This document shows positions 24,277 to 32,361 of a stretch of 64,000 bases of DNA, one piece after another; within the stretch, counting starts at the first letter, position 1; each line of letters starts with the position of its first letter. Source of the DNA: Paenibacillus sinopodophylli (GTDB lineage Bacteria > Bacillota > Bacilli > Paenibacillales > Paenibacillaceae); the NCBI RefSeq assembly GCF_005930355.1, contig NZ_VDBO01000006.1, positions 62,001-126,000 of the forward strand. The letters are read 5' to 3'. The notes under the pieces are model-generated. The model was given only the letters and a program-made list of their open reading frames with translations. It was not told where the DNA came from and searched no databases. The translations under genes and the position numbers were made by a program.

Positions 24277-25263
24277 TTAATAGGTGTCCATTCGCAATCT
24301 TTTCATCAATCGCTCATCGCTCAGCCAGCCCACATAGGAGCCGATCGTTTCGTCGTTTTTGTTCATAAGCAGCACGCCAACGAATGGATATTGCTTGCGA
24401 TGGCGATATCTAACATCGCACCACCTCACCTCATAACCCCACTGATGCTCTCGCACATCTGCGCATGCGAAGCTTGTGAAATAGAGAAATGAGCGAATAG
24501 CTGGGTCGTTTTTTGATTTGGCAACAGCAGGATGGTCAGAGCATTTCACCCTATCCAGCCATTTCAGCTTGTCATTACGCAAATTGCCGATGACGAATCC
24601 ACCGTCCTTGGCCTGCTTCACGATATTCCATATTGTGAGAGAAATGGTCGGGATAGCAATATATACGTCTCCGACTTCATATTCGGAGTCGAGCTTCTTC
24701 ATACGTTGTACGGTGCTCCTAGCCGTTATCGTTCGCCAGACGAAGTATATGGCCAGCAATGCGTACATGAACGGGAATATGAAAGCAGGATTTGCTAAGC
24801 CGCCAGCCCAAAGTATAATGGCAATAATATGGGCGGTGAAAATAATCGGATCGAAGATATGGATAATATTCCATGAGATCCACTTGTCAGTGAAAGGCCG
24901 CATAGCCTGCGTGCCGTAGGTATTGAATAAATCCGTGAATACATGCACGCATACGGCTAGAAGCACCCATCCTCCTATATGAAGCCAAGGCAGGCTGCCG
25001 CGATAAAATAGTTGAAGGATGCCGGTAATCAGCAGTGTCCATATGGCAATTGCCGGCAAAGAGTGGGATATGCCGCGATGATTGCGAACATATACAGCAT
25101 TTCCTCTTAAACGCAGCAAACCGTCTAGATCGGGCGCTTGTGATCCGATAACGGTGCCCAGCAAGACTGCGGTCTGGACCGTTTGATCACTTGCGATGAC
25201 GGGATCGATTGCAGCGAGCCCAGCGAGCCCAATGCCCATAACAAGATGTGTTCCAGTGTCCAT
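24277..25263 (-). CDS. DUF457 metal-dependent membrane hydrolase (YdjM family)
   Basis: A 328-residue protein. The N-terminal 190 residues hold about five membrane helices with the family histidines: DTGTHLVMGIGLAG, GSQAPDLDGLL, and YVRNHRGISHSLP. The rest is a cytosolic domain rich in charged and aromatic residues. Members bind metal at the HxxxH/DxD residues and are predicted phospholipase-like hydrolases; B. subtilis YfhP belongs here. Start at 25263 follows GGGAGG by 7 bases. It is monocistronic, with a repeat copy in its downstream region. Confidence 0.9.
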   Translation of the reverse strand: MDTGTHLVMGIGLAGLAAIDPVIASDQTVQTAVLLGTVIGSQAPDLDGLLRLRGNAVYVRNHRGISHSLPAIAIWTLLITGILQLFYRGSLPWLHIGGWVLLAVCVHVFTDLFNTYGTQAMRPFTDKWISWNIIHIFDPIIFTAHIIAIILWAGGLANPAFIFPFMYALLAIYFVWRTITARSTVQRMKKLDSEYEVGDVYIAIPTISLTIWNIVKQAKDGGFVIGNLRNDKLKWLDRVKCSDHPAVAKSKNDPAIRSFLYFTSFACADVREHQWGYEVRWCDVRYRHRKQYPFVGVLLMNKNDETIGSYVGWLSDERLMKRLRMDTY

Positions 25264-25325
25264 ATCGAATCCTCCCATAATAAATGATTAGGTGTAGTAT
25301 CGACGGTTCAGGGGAACTTTATCAA

Positions 25326-25419
25326 AATAGAGATAAGGATATGAATTCGTCATCCATTATCTCTATTTCTTGGAATGTAACGCGCAGCGCAAACAAAAGA
25401 CGGCGACAGCCGTTTCACC
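25326..25419 (+). repeat. Dispersed two-hairpin repeat, copy B
   Basis: Starts AATAGAGATAAGGATATG. Hairpin 1 arms are ATAGAGATAA/TTATCTCTAT, with changes on both sides relative to copies A and E that keep pairing. The second half reads TGGAATGTAACGCGCAGCG and ends GACGGCGACAGCCGTTTC. It ends 22 bases before the ATG at 25441, within the leader of the next gene. Confidence 0.78.
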
Positions 25420-25449
25420 GTGATGTAAGTAAAAGGAGACATGGCGAAT

Positions 25450-25767
25450 ATGTATATTTGTTTTGCGGAATATCGTATTTTGGAACATAACCGATCCCAA
25501 TTCCTCGAATTGACTAAGAAGCTTGTGAAACAGCATGAAAATGAAATGTATTTATATGAAGGAACAGATCAACTCAATCTCTTTGTTGAGGTATGGGCGG
25601 CCTCCTCAGTATCTGAAGCAGAACGAATCAAAGAAGAACGCTGCAGCGAGCGTTCCTCTTGGTTTCCCATTTCGTGCTTTATAGATGGTGGGAACGCGAA
25701 ATTGCATGTGTGGACCTTCAAGCCAGTTCATCTAGACGCTGACAATAGCGATGCGGTTAGCGGCTAG
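25450..25767 (+). CDS. Small protein of unknown function
   Basis: A 105-residue protein beginning MYICFAEYRILEHNRSQFLE. It looks like a single alpha/beta domain of ferredoxin-like layout (beta strand, helix, strands LFVEVWAAS and KLHVWTF), reminiscent of monooxygenase-like or NIPSNAP-sized folds, but I see no diagnostic motif. AAAGGAG is only 2 bases from the ATG at 25441 and 11 bases from the ATG at 25450, so I prefer the latter. The 3' end overlaps the convergent gerQ gene by 11 bases, with no terminator between them. Its leader contains repeat copy B. Confidence 0.65.
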   Translation: MYICFAEYRILEHNRSQFLELTKKLVKQHENEMYLYEGTDQLNLFVEVWAASSVSEAERIKEERCSERSSWFPISCFIDGGNAKLHVWTFKPVHLDADNSDAVSG

Positions 25768-26311
25768 AATTAACGGTACCGAGCGTAGCCATCCCGAGTG
25801 GAGTGGACGAGCTTACGACGCTACCTTGAAAAGGATATTCGTAAGCAATAGGCTCATCAAAGGTGACGTAATCCAAATTAAGTGTCAAAAGTAAGTAGCG
25901 CATGCCAGTCGTCGGATCACTGATTACGATATGATCGCGTCCGGCTGCTTCAATGACACCTTTGAAAATTTTGGCATTCCATTCCCGGTTATTCTCGTAT
26001 GTCATATAGAAGGTAGCCATCTTGCCTCTGTTCAGGCGGAGAATGTTCTCTACGTATGATTCTTCGATAGCAGGAAGGGTAACGATATTGCCGCCGGCAG
26101 GCGTAACGAATGCACCGCTCGGTACGTTGGGTGGTGCTTGCTGCATTTGAGCCGCCTGTACCTGCATGTTAGTGGGCATCTGTACAGGGAAAGGAGTTGG
26201 CTGAGGGCTCATTGGATAGCCATAATGGCCGTACCCGCCGTAGCCATAGCCAGGGTAGGAACCTGTGTTAGCTGGACTTACCTGATTTTTGTAGCCATAA
26301 CCGTTAGACAT
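25757..26311 (-). CDS. gerQ: Spore coat protein GerQ
   Basis: A 184-residue spore coat protein. The Gly/Tyr-rich N-terminus (YPGYGYGGYGHYGYP) and Gln/Pro stretch precede the conserved GerQ domain: LPAIEESYVENILRLNRGK, MATFYMTYENNREWNAKIFKGVIEAAGRDHI, and the C-terminal TFDEPIAYEYPF. GerQ holds CwlJ in the coat, is cross-linked by transglutaminase Tgl, and is needed for calcium-dipicolinate-triggered germination. It follows cwlJ on the same strand with a 36-bp gap, the order of the B. subtilis operon. Start at 26311 follows GTGAGGA. Confidence 0.95.
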   Translation of the reverse strand: MSNGYGYKNQVSPANTGSYPGYGYGGYGHYGYPMSPQPTPFPVQMPTNMQVQAAQMQQAPPNVPSGAFVTPAGGNIVTLPAIEESYVENILRLNRGKMATFYMTYENNREWNAKIFKGVIEAAGRDHIVISDPTTGMRYLLLTLNLDYVTFDEPIAYEYPFQGSVVSSSTPLGMATLGTVNSSR

Positions 26312-26347
26312 GTTGAATTTCCTCACTTTCACACATTAGAAATGGAC

Positions 26348-26770
26348 TTAATAGACGGCAGGACAGTCGCCTTGTGTCGGAACAAAGAAACAATGCTTCT
26401 TATATCTTCCGCTGTTGGACTGGTCATACCATGTTCCTGGACAACTGCCTGCAGGGCGGAAAAACCATAATGCGTTAGAAGCGGGATGCTGGCGCTCACC
26501 GTTAATGATTCGTTTGGCTAAGCGGATCTCCTTATCGCGCGCGCTTTGGTAGAAGTAGCCCTTTGTCGTTGCTTCAAAACCGCCAGGCCGTTGATTGACC
26601 ATCTGCGGAATGGAGCGAATGTTTTTGAAGTCCAAACAATTGCCGCGAACGCGATTCACGCCGACATTGCCTACCATCAGCATGCCAAGCTCGCCTTCGC
26701 CCTCTGCCTCCGCCCGCATGAGGCGCGCGAGCATCTTCGTATCCTCGGAGTTCGTTTTAATGACTGCCAT
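26348..26770 (-). CDS. cwlJ: Spore cortex-lytic hydrolase CwlJ
   Basis: A 140-residue SleB/CwlJ-type hydrolase, close to the 142 residues of B. subtilis CwlJ, with the same N-terminal MAV start. RLMRAEAEGEGELGMLMVGN carries the catalytic Glu, followed by the conserved NxR, GYFYQSARD and ALWFFRP segments. It degrades spore cortex peptidoglycan during germination and needs GerQ for placement. There is no signal peptide, as expected for a mother-cell coat protein. Start choice is by homology; a GTG at 26785 is the alternative. It is the first gene of the cwlJ-gerQ operon. Confidence 0.95.
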   Translation of the reverse strand: MAVIKTNSEDTKMLARLMRAEAEGEGELGMLMVGNVGVNRVRGNCLDFKNIRSIPQMVNQRPGGFEATTKGYFYQSARDKEIRLAKRIINGERQHPASNALWFFRPAGSCPGTWYDQSNSGRYKKHCFFVPTQGDCPAVY

Positions 26771-26928
26771 AGACTGACGGTTCACTTCCCTTCGCCTGCT
26801 TTGAGACCGTATGAGCCTCGATTGGAATGGGCATCAAACTACATAGTCAGTGTACTCGGCGCCCACCCAAATGGTTACTAATTTGATTTGTCATTGCGTG
26901 GCGAAATGATGAACAAACCCGTCGAACA

Positions 26929-26957
26929 TTGTCACGATACATTTTTTTCGGTATGAT
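26929..26957 (+). promoter_or_regulatory. Sigma-A promoter of ctaB
   Basis: TTGTCA, 17-base spacer, TATGAT. A hairpin AGACGCC-TTC-GGCGTCT (26983-26999) follows in the leader. Confidence 0.7.
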
Positions 26958-27026
26958 TAGAAACGGTTCATCAATGAATGATAGACGCCTTCGGCGTCTT
27001 GTCGCATAACTCGGGAGGCTCGCTTC

Positions 27027-27884
27027 GTGCTGAAAGACTTGATTGCATTAACAAAACCGCGGCTACTTCAACTTAATGTGTTTGCTGCGCTGGGTGGCTT
27101 CTTGGTTGCTTCCAAATGGGATATTGATTTCCTATTGCTTATATGGGCGCTTATCGGATCGACATTGACGATTGCGTCAGCCACGGTCATCAACAATTAT
27201 TGGGATCGTGAGCTTGATTTGAAAATGGAGCGTACCAAAAATCGTGCGCTTCCTACTGGCCGCTTGAAGCCGGGCATGGTACTAAGCTACGGTATTTTGC
27301 TTGGCATAGCCGGGCTTGCTATATTGTTCTTGCTTGTAAATCCTCTGTCAGGCTGGCTCGGCATACTGGGATGGTTCGTTTACATCGTGATCTACACGAT
27401 GTGGCTGAAGAGGACGTCCACTTGGAGCACGTCGGTTGGCGGAATTTCAGGTGCAATGCCGCCAGTAATCGGCTATTGTGCCGTTACGAATGAGGTTGAT
27501 GCAGGAGCGTGGATTTTATTCGCACTATTGTTTCTATGGCAGCCCGCCCATTTCTGGTCGCTCGCGATTCGCAGAGTGGAGGAATATCGTGAAGCGGGAT
27601 TCCCGCTATTGCCGGTAGTCAAAGGGATTAAGCGGACAAAGCTGCAAATGATTCCGTACATATTACTGCTAATTCCTACAGTGATACTCTTCTATACGTA
27701 TGGCTATGTAGGTATTTATTTCTTGATTATCTCGGTACTCGGCGGCTTGTTTTGGCTCATTCACACTCTACGGGGAACGGGTGCGAAGGATACAGAGAAA
27801 TGGGCAAAAACAAATTTTCTTATCTCTGTCAATTATTTAATGGTTATATTCATCGTTATGATTCTGAATACGACAGGGTCATAA
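27027..27884 (+). CDS. ctaB: Protoheme IX farnesyltransferase (heme O synthase)
   Basis: A 285-residue UbiA-family membrane enzyme with about nine helices. It attaches a farnesyl group to heme B to give heme O for terminal oxidases. The first prenyl-diphosphate motif is NNYWDRELDLKMERTKNR, with its Mg-binding Asp residues; the second region lies around RRVEEYREAGFPLLPVVKG. GTG start with GGGAGG 8 bases upstream. The SCO gene follows after 24 bases, forming a cytochrome oxidase assembly pair; ctaA lies 24 kb away on the same strand. Confidence 0.96.
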   Translation: MLKDLIALTKPRLLQLNVFAALGGFLVASKWDIDFLLLIWALIGSTLTIASATVINNYWDRELDLKMERTKNRALPTGRLKPGMVLSYGILLGIAGLAILFLLVNPLSGWLGILGWFVYIVIYTMWLKRTSTWSTSVGGISGAMPPVIGYCAVTNEVDAGAWILFALLFLWQPAHFWSLAIRRVEEYREAGFPLLPVVKGIKRTKLQMIPYILLLIPTVILFYTYGYVGIYFLIISVLGGLFWLIHTLRGTGAKDTEKWAKTNFLISVNYLMVIFIVMILNTTGS

Positions 27885-27908
27885 TTATTACTGCAGGGAG
27901 TGACTATT

Positions 27909-28517
27909 GTGGAATTTATGAAGAAGCATAGCTTTAAAATAGCGGTACTTGCGCTATGCGCGGCCATGGGTATTTATTTGTTTATAACGTACGGTATGAA
28001 GCCTAAGGAGACGCTGCCAGTTCTTCAGGCAGCACCAGCCTTCGAGATGAACGATATCGACGGCAAGCCAGTGTCATTAGAATCAACGAATGGCAAGGCG
28101 CGAATCGTGTATTTCTACTTCGCTAATTGCCCGGATGTATGTCCGCCGACAACCTTCCTGCTCTCGCAGGTTCAGGACCAATTGGAAGCGGAAGGAAAGC
28201 TCGGCAAGAGCGCGGATATGATCTCGATTACGTTCGATCCGGAGCGTGATACGCCTGATGTGATTCGTGATTTCGCCGGCCGACATTTCGCGGATACGAA
28301 CAGCTGGCATTTTCTTCGCGGAGATCAAGAGGCCACTACGCTTCAACTCGCGAAAGATTTCGGCGTCGCCGTCATCAAAGAGAAAGATGGCTCTTATACG
28401 CATATGAATGTTATAACCATCGTCGATAAGGACGGACAAATACGCAAATGGATGAATGGCAGCTCGGAAGATTTGACAGCTAAGGATATCGTCAATGAAC
28501 TGAACAAGATTCTCTAG
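27909..28517 (+). CDS. SCO1/SenC family copper chaperone
   Basis: A 202-residue thioredoxin-fold protein anchored by an N-terminal helix (residues about 8-30). The copper ligands Cys 74 and Cys 78 (CPDVC) and His 165 (THMNV) are all present. It delivers copper to the CuA centre of cytochrome c oxidase. AGGGAG lies 8 bases before the GTG at 27909, which I prefer over the GTG at 27900. It follows ctaB in one unit; its 3' end overlaps the convergent Toprim gene by 4 bases. Confidence 0.95.
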   Translation: MEFMKKHSFKIAVLALCAAMGIYLFITYGMKPKETLPVLQAAPAFEMNDIDGKPVSLESTNGKARIVYFYFANCPDVCPPTTFLLSQVQDQLEAEGKLGKSADMISITFDPERDTPDVIRDFAGRHFADTNSWHFLRGDQEATTLQLAKDFGVAVIKEKDGSYTHMNVITIVDKDGQIRKWMNGSSEDLTAKDIVNELNKIL

Positions 28518-28885
28518 AATTCATCTTTGCTCCAATCGGAAGCGGGACTCAGTGCAGCATAGTTAATATGCGCATCGAGACCCGCTTTTTCTAGTTGTTC
28601 AATTAAATATTCGATAGGGGTATGCTCGACGCCAGAATAGCCTTTGCGTGTATAGATGTGCTCGGCGTCGGGGAATACGTCGCGCAGCAGGAAGCGAATC
28701 CGCTTGCCGGACGAATCGTTGTCCGTGAATATAAAGACAAGATCATGGCCTACCTGCTTTCGAAGCTTATCAAGCTGATCGGATCCAGGCGTTCCGAAGG
28801 TGCAGTAGATGTGTACATGATCGTCAAGAACTCGCTTTAATCTTGCTTTATCGTTTTTGCCTTCTACAATAATGGCTGTTTGCAT
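28514..28885 (-). CDS. yusF: Toprim domain protein (YusF-like)
   Basis: A 123-residue protein made up almost entirely of a Toprim fold: IIVEGKNDKARLKRVL with the catalytic Glu, and VFIFTDNDSSGKRIR with the DxD Mg site. Free-standing Toprim proteins such as YusF and RNase M5-like enzymes probably cleave or bind nucleic acid; the substrate of this one is unknown. It is monocistronic on the minus strand. Its last 4 bases overlap the SCO gene end. Confidence 0.87.
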   Translation of the reverse strand: MQTAIIVEGKNDKARLKRVLDDHVHIYCTFGTPGSDQLDKLRKQVGHDLVFIFTDNDSSGKRIRFLLRDVFPDAEHIYTRKGYSGVEHTPIEYLIEQLEKAGLDAHINYAALSPASDWSKDEF

Positions 28886-28986
28886 ATGTAATCACCTCGG
28901 CAAAGTAAGTTCGAATGATGATGGAGCGATATGCTTAGTTTACCACCATACAGCGAAATTACCGATAGCCTTTTAAAAAGGAAAAG

Positions 28987-29005
28987 AGCCTGCTGGAAGC
29001 AGGCT
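28987..29005 (-). terminator. Terminator after the YjcZ-type gene
   Basis: AGCCTGCT / AGCAGGCT with a 3-base loop; minus-strand tail CTTTTCCTTTTT. Repeat copy C lies between the gene and this terminator. Confidence 0.78.
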
Positions 29006-29014
29006 TTGTTGCAA

Positions 29015-29106
29015 TCTAGGAAAGTATATGGTTTCGGGACAGTTTCTCTATATTTCTCGGAATGAAACGCGCTGCGCCGCCAGTCGATGGCGACAGCCGT
29101 TTCAAC
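29015..29106 (+). repeat. Dispersed two-hairpin repeat, copy C
   Basis: TCTAGGAAAGTATATGG, then GTTTCTCTATATTTC, then CGGAATGAAACGCGCTGCG, ending GATGGCGACAGCCGTTTC. Hairpin 2 is clearest here: TGAAACG pairs with CGTTTCA, and CGCCA with TGGCG inside. It is antisense to the 3' region of the YjcZ-type gene. Confidence 0.78.
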
Positions 29107-29114
29107 TTACAAAA

Positions 29115-29234
29115 TTAATACATGCAAGTACATGCGATAATCACGAGCAGAATAAACAGTACAAGAATGATACCGATATTCGAGTGGCCATGGTGTCCAC
29201 AACCTTGATTCAATCCGCCTACATTTCCAGACAT
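29115..29234 (-). CDS. YjcZ family sporulation mini-protein
   Basis: A 39-residue frame, too short for usual ORF limits. It has a Gly/Asn/His-rich head (MSGNVGGLNQGCGHHGHSN) and one hydrophobic helix (IGIILVLFILLVIIACTCMY). This layout is that of the YjcZ family, tiny spore-associated membrane proteins in Bacillaceae and Paenibacillaceae. GGGGTG lies 9 bases before the ATG at 29234. A CATAGTATA box about 90 bases upstream (29324-29332 on the plus strand) resembles the mother-cell sigma-K -10, but I see no good -35. Confidence 0.85.
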   Translation of the reverse strand: MSGNVGGLNQGCGHHGHSNIGIILVLFILLVIIACTCMY

Positions 29235-29369
29235 ATATGCAGTCACCCCGTTTCTTTTACTTGAAAGCGATGATAGCCATCAGCCTGCATCAGCTGTGTA
29301 CTGGCTGGTCATTTGCCATAATCTATACTATGTGGCGGGGTGGAAATAGCCCTGTGCATTCACCCATGC

Positions 29370-30539
29370 CTATGAAAAATGGGTGCGCGAGGGTATTGTA
29401 CGTGAATGATGCAGCGGCAATAGTGTGACTGCAATCATCAATGCGAGAAATGCGATGTAGTAAGGAGAGAGATGATCCCTTACTTGTCCAGCGGCCATAG
29501 GTCCAATAAAGGCACCGATAGAGAATGCGATGGATAGTACAGAGAAGGTTCTTCCATAACGCGCACCGCCGCTTAGTTCAATCAACAATGTGGATAGTGC
29601 AGGCAGGATGACGCCTTTGGCCATGCCCACCAGAAGCAGCATAAGCGTAAGTGGTGCCGGAATCGCAGAAGCAATGCCGAAATAGACAATAGCCAGAAAT
29701 AAGGAGCCCCATAATGTACGCTTATAAGCAGACACTCTGTTAAGGAAAAGCATGCTGAGCGTAACAAGTGCCCCGATACTAACGACAGAAAAGAGCAATC
29801 CGGTCGTCATCATTGCTTCTTTCGTCTTAGCGAGCAAAGGCAGTTCGAACGATAGAATGCCTTGGGCGCAGCTTAGTGCAACCGGAAGCAGGTAAACGAG
29901 CCATGGAATAGCAATCGGTTTCTCGAGCGGGAGCTTTGGTTTGCTGCTCTCTTGTGAAACGGGAGTGGATTGTGCGGACTTTACGCTGCTTGCACGAACA
30001 TCACGGATGAAGAAGACAGCACAGACCGAGGTAAGGATAAGAATCCAGCCCAGCAATGCGAATGCTGTTGTGAAGCCGATTTTTGCGACCAAATAAGCAC
30101 CTGCGGCAGGGGACACAACCGATGCCAGTGTATGAACAAGTCCGTTGCCAGCCATCAGCTTGCCTTGCTCGGCACGGTCCGTCGTCATCTTGGCGAGCAA
30201 GGAGAGGCAGGCTGGTGATAAGAAGGCGAGCACAAATCCGCTTATGGAGCGCAGGATCAGTAGCTGCCATGGGTTCGTTACATGCGACTGAAAGAGAAGC
30301 ACGATCCCGGCAGCCATTAAGCTGAACACGATAAAGAATCGGCTGCCGTAACGGTCAACCCCGAAACCTGCTATTAAGTTGCCAGGCAGATGTGTGATGG
30401 AGTACATGCCCATCATCAGTCCAATGAAGGAGGGGGCCGCGCCGAGCGATATAGCAAATGGCGTCAATATTGGATACTGCGCATGAAGGTCAAAGAAAGC
30501 GACAAACAAAAATAAGTAAAGCCAAACCGCAGTTTTCAC
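29370..30539 (-). CDS. MFS transporter
   Basis: A 389-residue carrier with about 12 helices. FGVDRYGSRFFIV fits the loop 2-3 signature of MFS exporters (GxxxDRxGxR). The N-terminal half is otherwise like sugar/drug efflux members (LDSVSR-type helices absent). Substrate unknown. The GTG start at 30539 has AGGAGGG 7 bases upstream. No neighbouring gene on its strand suggests a role. Confidence 0.88.
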   Translation of the reverse strand: MKTAVWLYLFLFVAFFDLHAQYPILTPFAISLGAAPSFIGLMMGMYSITHLPGNLIAGFGVDRYGSRFFIVFSLMAAGIVLLFQSHVTNPWQLLILRSISGFVLAFLSPACLSLLAKMTTDRAEQGKLMAGNGLVHTLASVVSPAAGAYLVAKIGFTTAFALLGWILILTSVCAVFFIRDVRASSVKSAQSTPVSQESSKPKLPLEKPIAIPWLVYLLPVALSCAQGILSFELPLLAKTKEAMMTTGLLFSVVSIGALVTLSMLFLNRVSAYKRTLWGSLFLAIVYFGIASAIPAPLTLMLLLVGMAKGVILPALSTLLIELSGGARYGRTFSVLSIAFSIGAFIGPMAAGQVRDHLSPYYIAFLALMIAVTLLPLHHSRTIPSRTHFS

Positions 30540-30625
30540 AGGGGTTCCCTCCTAGCCAATTACACACTTATATACTTGTACGTATTTATTGGACAGGATA
30601 TGTCTGCCGAAAATGGAAGCAAGCG

Positions 30626-30654
30626 TTTACGCCCTATAATCTGTAGGTTATAAT
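30626..30654 (+). promoter_or_regulatory. Upstream promoter of the membrane protein-transglutaminase-PBP2 operon
   Basis: TTTACG, 17-base spacer, perfect TATAAT. The -35 overlaps AGCAAGCGTTTACG, an 8-of-10 match to the CcpA cre consensus, so catabolite control is possible. Confidence 0.5.
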
Positions 30655-30657
30655 ATT

Positions 30658-30686
30658 TTGTAATGAGGTTTGGTACGAGGTATAAT
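30658..30686 (+). promoter_or_regulatory. Second promoter abutting the ribosome site
   Basis: TTGTAA, 17-base spacer, perfect TATAAT. GGAGGGG begins directly after the -10, so a transcript from here would have a leader under 12 bases and lose most of the ribosome site. Confidence 0.5.
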
Positions 30687-30701
30687 GGAGGGGATCGCGA
30701 C

Positions 30702-31151
30702 TTGGATTTTTTGAATTTTTCGACCTATGATTGGGACACATGGACGGCTTTTTTCAAAGAGCATTGGCTTGTGCTTATTATCGCGCTTATTGTGCTGCTT
30801 ATTATTGTGCGCATCGTGAAGACCGTTATCAGATGGGCGATTGCAGCAGTCATTATAATCGGTATTATCGTATACAGCGGTTATAGCATGGACGACCTGA
30901 AGGAGATCGGCACCAAGGTTGCGGATACAGTGAAGCAAGAGGCTGTGTCAGCAATGGCAGGTGAAGCAAAGGATGCAACCTTCGTTACGAATGCAGATGG
31001 CACTTTCACGGTGAAAACCAAAAACGTGGAGCTAACTGGCGTACCTGGCGAGAACGAGGTTGCTGTCTCCTTTCGGGGAACGGAGCTTGGCAAATGGAAG
31101 CTTGATTCTGCAATTCAGACCCTCATTGATCAAGCGAAGCAGAACGGTTAA
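30702..31151 (+). CDS. Membrane protein of unknown function, first gene of a cell-wall operon
   Basis: A 149-residue protein. A short acidic N-terminus precedes two closely spaced helices (WLVLIIALIVLLIIVRIV, IRWAIAAVIIIGIIVYSGY), then a soluble domain of about 85 residues with beta strands (GTFTVKTKNVELTGV, NEVAVSFRGTELGKWKL). I do not recognise the family. The TTG start at 30702 has GGAGGGG 8 bases upstream; the longer frame from 30663 begins before the promoter. Its TAA overlaps the next start (TAATG). The context with a transglutaminase-like protein and PBP2 points to envelope function. Confidence 0.75.
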   Translation: MDFLNFSTYDWDTWTAFFKEHWLVLIIALIVLLIIVRIVKTVIRWAIAAVIIIGIIVYSGYSMDDLKEIGTKVADTVKQEAVSAMAGEAKDATFVTNADGTFTVKTKNVELTGVPGENEVAVSFRGTELGKWKLDSAIQTLIDQAKQNG

Positions 31152-32320
31152 TGCGTATGGCGAGCTGGGAACAATGGTTTACTGAGCTGGAGCCAATCGG
31201 CATTATTATGTTTTTGCTGTTGCTTGGCTCTCTAGTGCAAGGATTGAGAAGAGGCGCATCTGGTTCAGCGAAGCGTCTCTTCTTTTTTGTTTGGGAGGGT
31301 ATCGTAATTGCTTCCTGCCTAGTGCTGTCAGCACAGCTTACGAATAAATGGTCACCTCTATTCGCAAGCTGGCTGTCTGAGGCCGTGAAGGTTCCGACAC
31401 AAGCGCTCAGTGGTTTCGAGCAGGCTTGGTATACGCTGCTAACGAGCTTGCGTGATTTTGCGCTGCTGCGCTACGGCGTTATGTTTCTGCTCGGCTATTT
31501 GCTGCTGCGTGCATTGGCAGCCTGCCTCGAGCCTTGGGCTGAGCGTATTGTAGATAGCATGCTTCGCAGCCGAAGCAAGGAAGAAGAACTTTTCTCGCAG
31601 GGCAAGAAGCAGGCAAGCCGCGCAGTTGGGGCTATACTCGGCGCTGTGCATGGAGCAGGCCGCTCTTTTGTATTCGTTGCGTTGCTGTTCGTCTATGTGT
31701 CTCTTATGCCTAGCGGCTGGTATGTCAATCAAATATCTGATTCGTCGATTTACAATAAGGCTGCTGCATGGCTCAGTCCGGTTGCCGGCGATGTTCTCGC
31801 TGGTCAAGGCCCTGTATTCACCGAAGCGGTAGAAGCGCAGTTCAGGCAAATTTTGCAACGGAAATATGAAATGATTGATTATGCTATTCCTACGGAAATC
31901 GAGCAGGCAGCTCTGTATGTGACGAAGGATGCGCAGACAAACGAGGAGAAAGCTCGTAGCCTGTATGACTGGCTTGGTACAAGAATTGTGTACGACTACG
32001 AGAAAGCAAGCAATTATGAGGAAAAAGGCATATGGAAGGAACAAACACCTCCCGAAACATTTGATACGCGCAAAGGCGTATGTATAGATATAGCTCGTTT
32101 GTACGCAGTGATGGCAAGGTCGGTTGGACTTGAGGTGCGGGTCGTAACAGGTATGGGCGCTGACGGAATTGGAGGCTTCGGTCCACATGCTTGGAATGAG
32201 GTGCGTATCGGAGAAGGGGATGAGAGCTTCATTCCGCTCGATGCGACTTGGGCGAACGCAGGAGACTGGTTTAATCCGCCTGCTTTCGACGAAACACATA
32301 TTAGGGATAGGGAAGTTTAA
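31151..32320 (+). CDS. Membrane protein with extracellular transglutaminase-like domain
   Basis: A 389-residue protein. Four or five helices fill residues 15-195; the C-terminal 150 residues are a transglutaminase-like cysteine domain with the full triad: Cys in KGVCIDIARLYAVM, His in FGPHAWNEV and Asp in PLDATW. Such domains act as proteases, amidases or cross-linking enzymes on the cell surface. The start overlaps the stop of the previous gene, and PBP2 follows after 41 bases. A role in wall maturation is inferred from this context. Confidence 0.85.
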   Translation: MRMASWEQWFTELEPIGIIMFLLLLGSLVQGLRRGASGSAKRLFFFVWEGIVIASCLVLSAQLTNKWSPLFASWLSEAVKVPTQALSGFEQAWYTLLTSLRDFALLRYGVMFLLGYLLLRALAACLEPWAERIVDSMLRSRSKEEELFSQGKKQASRAVGAILGAVHGAGRSFVFVALLFVYVSLMPSGWYVNQISDSSIYNKAAAWLSPVAGDVLAGQGPVFTEAVEAQFRQILQRKYEMIDYAIPTEIEQAALYVTKDAQTNEEKARSLYDWLGTRIVYDYEKASNYEEKGIWKEQTPPETFDTRKGVCIDIARLYAVMARSVGLEVRVVTGMGADGIGGFGPHAWNEVRIGEGDESFIPLDATWANAGDWFNPPAFDETHIRDREV

Positions 32321-32361
32321 TAGCGAAACACATTATTTTTTGGGATATGAGGTGATTCAAC

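Noticed and set aside
31439-32299. 286-codon minus-strand open frame
   Set aside because: Antisense shadow of the transglutaminase-like gene; no ribosome site and no recognisable domain, while the plus strand has a full catalytic triad.
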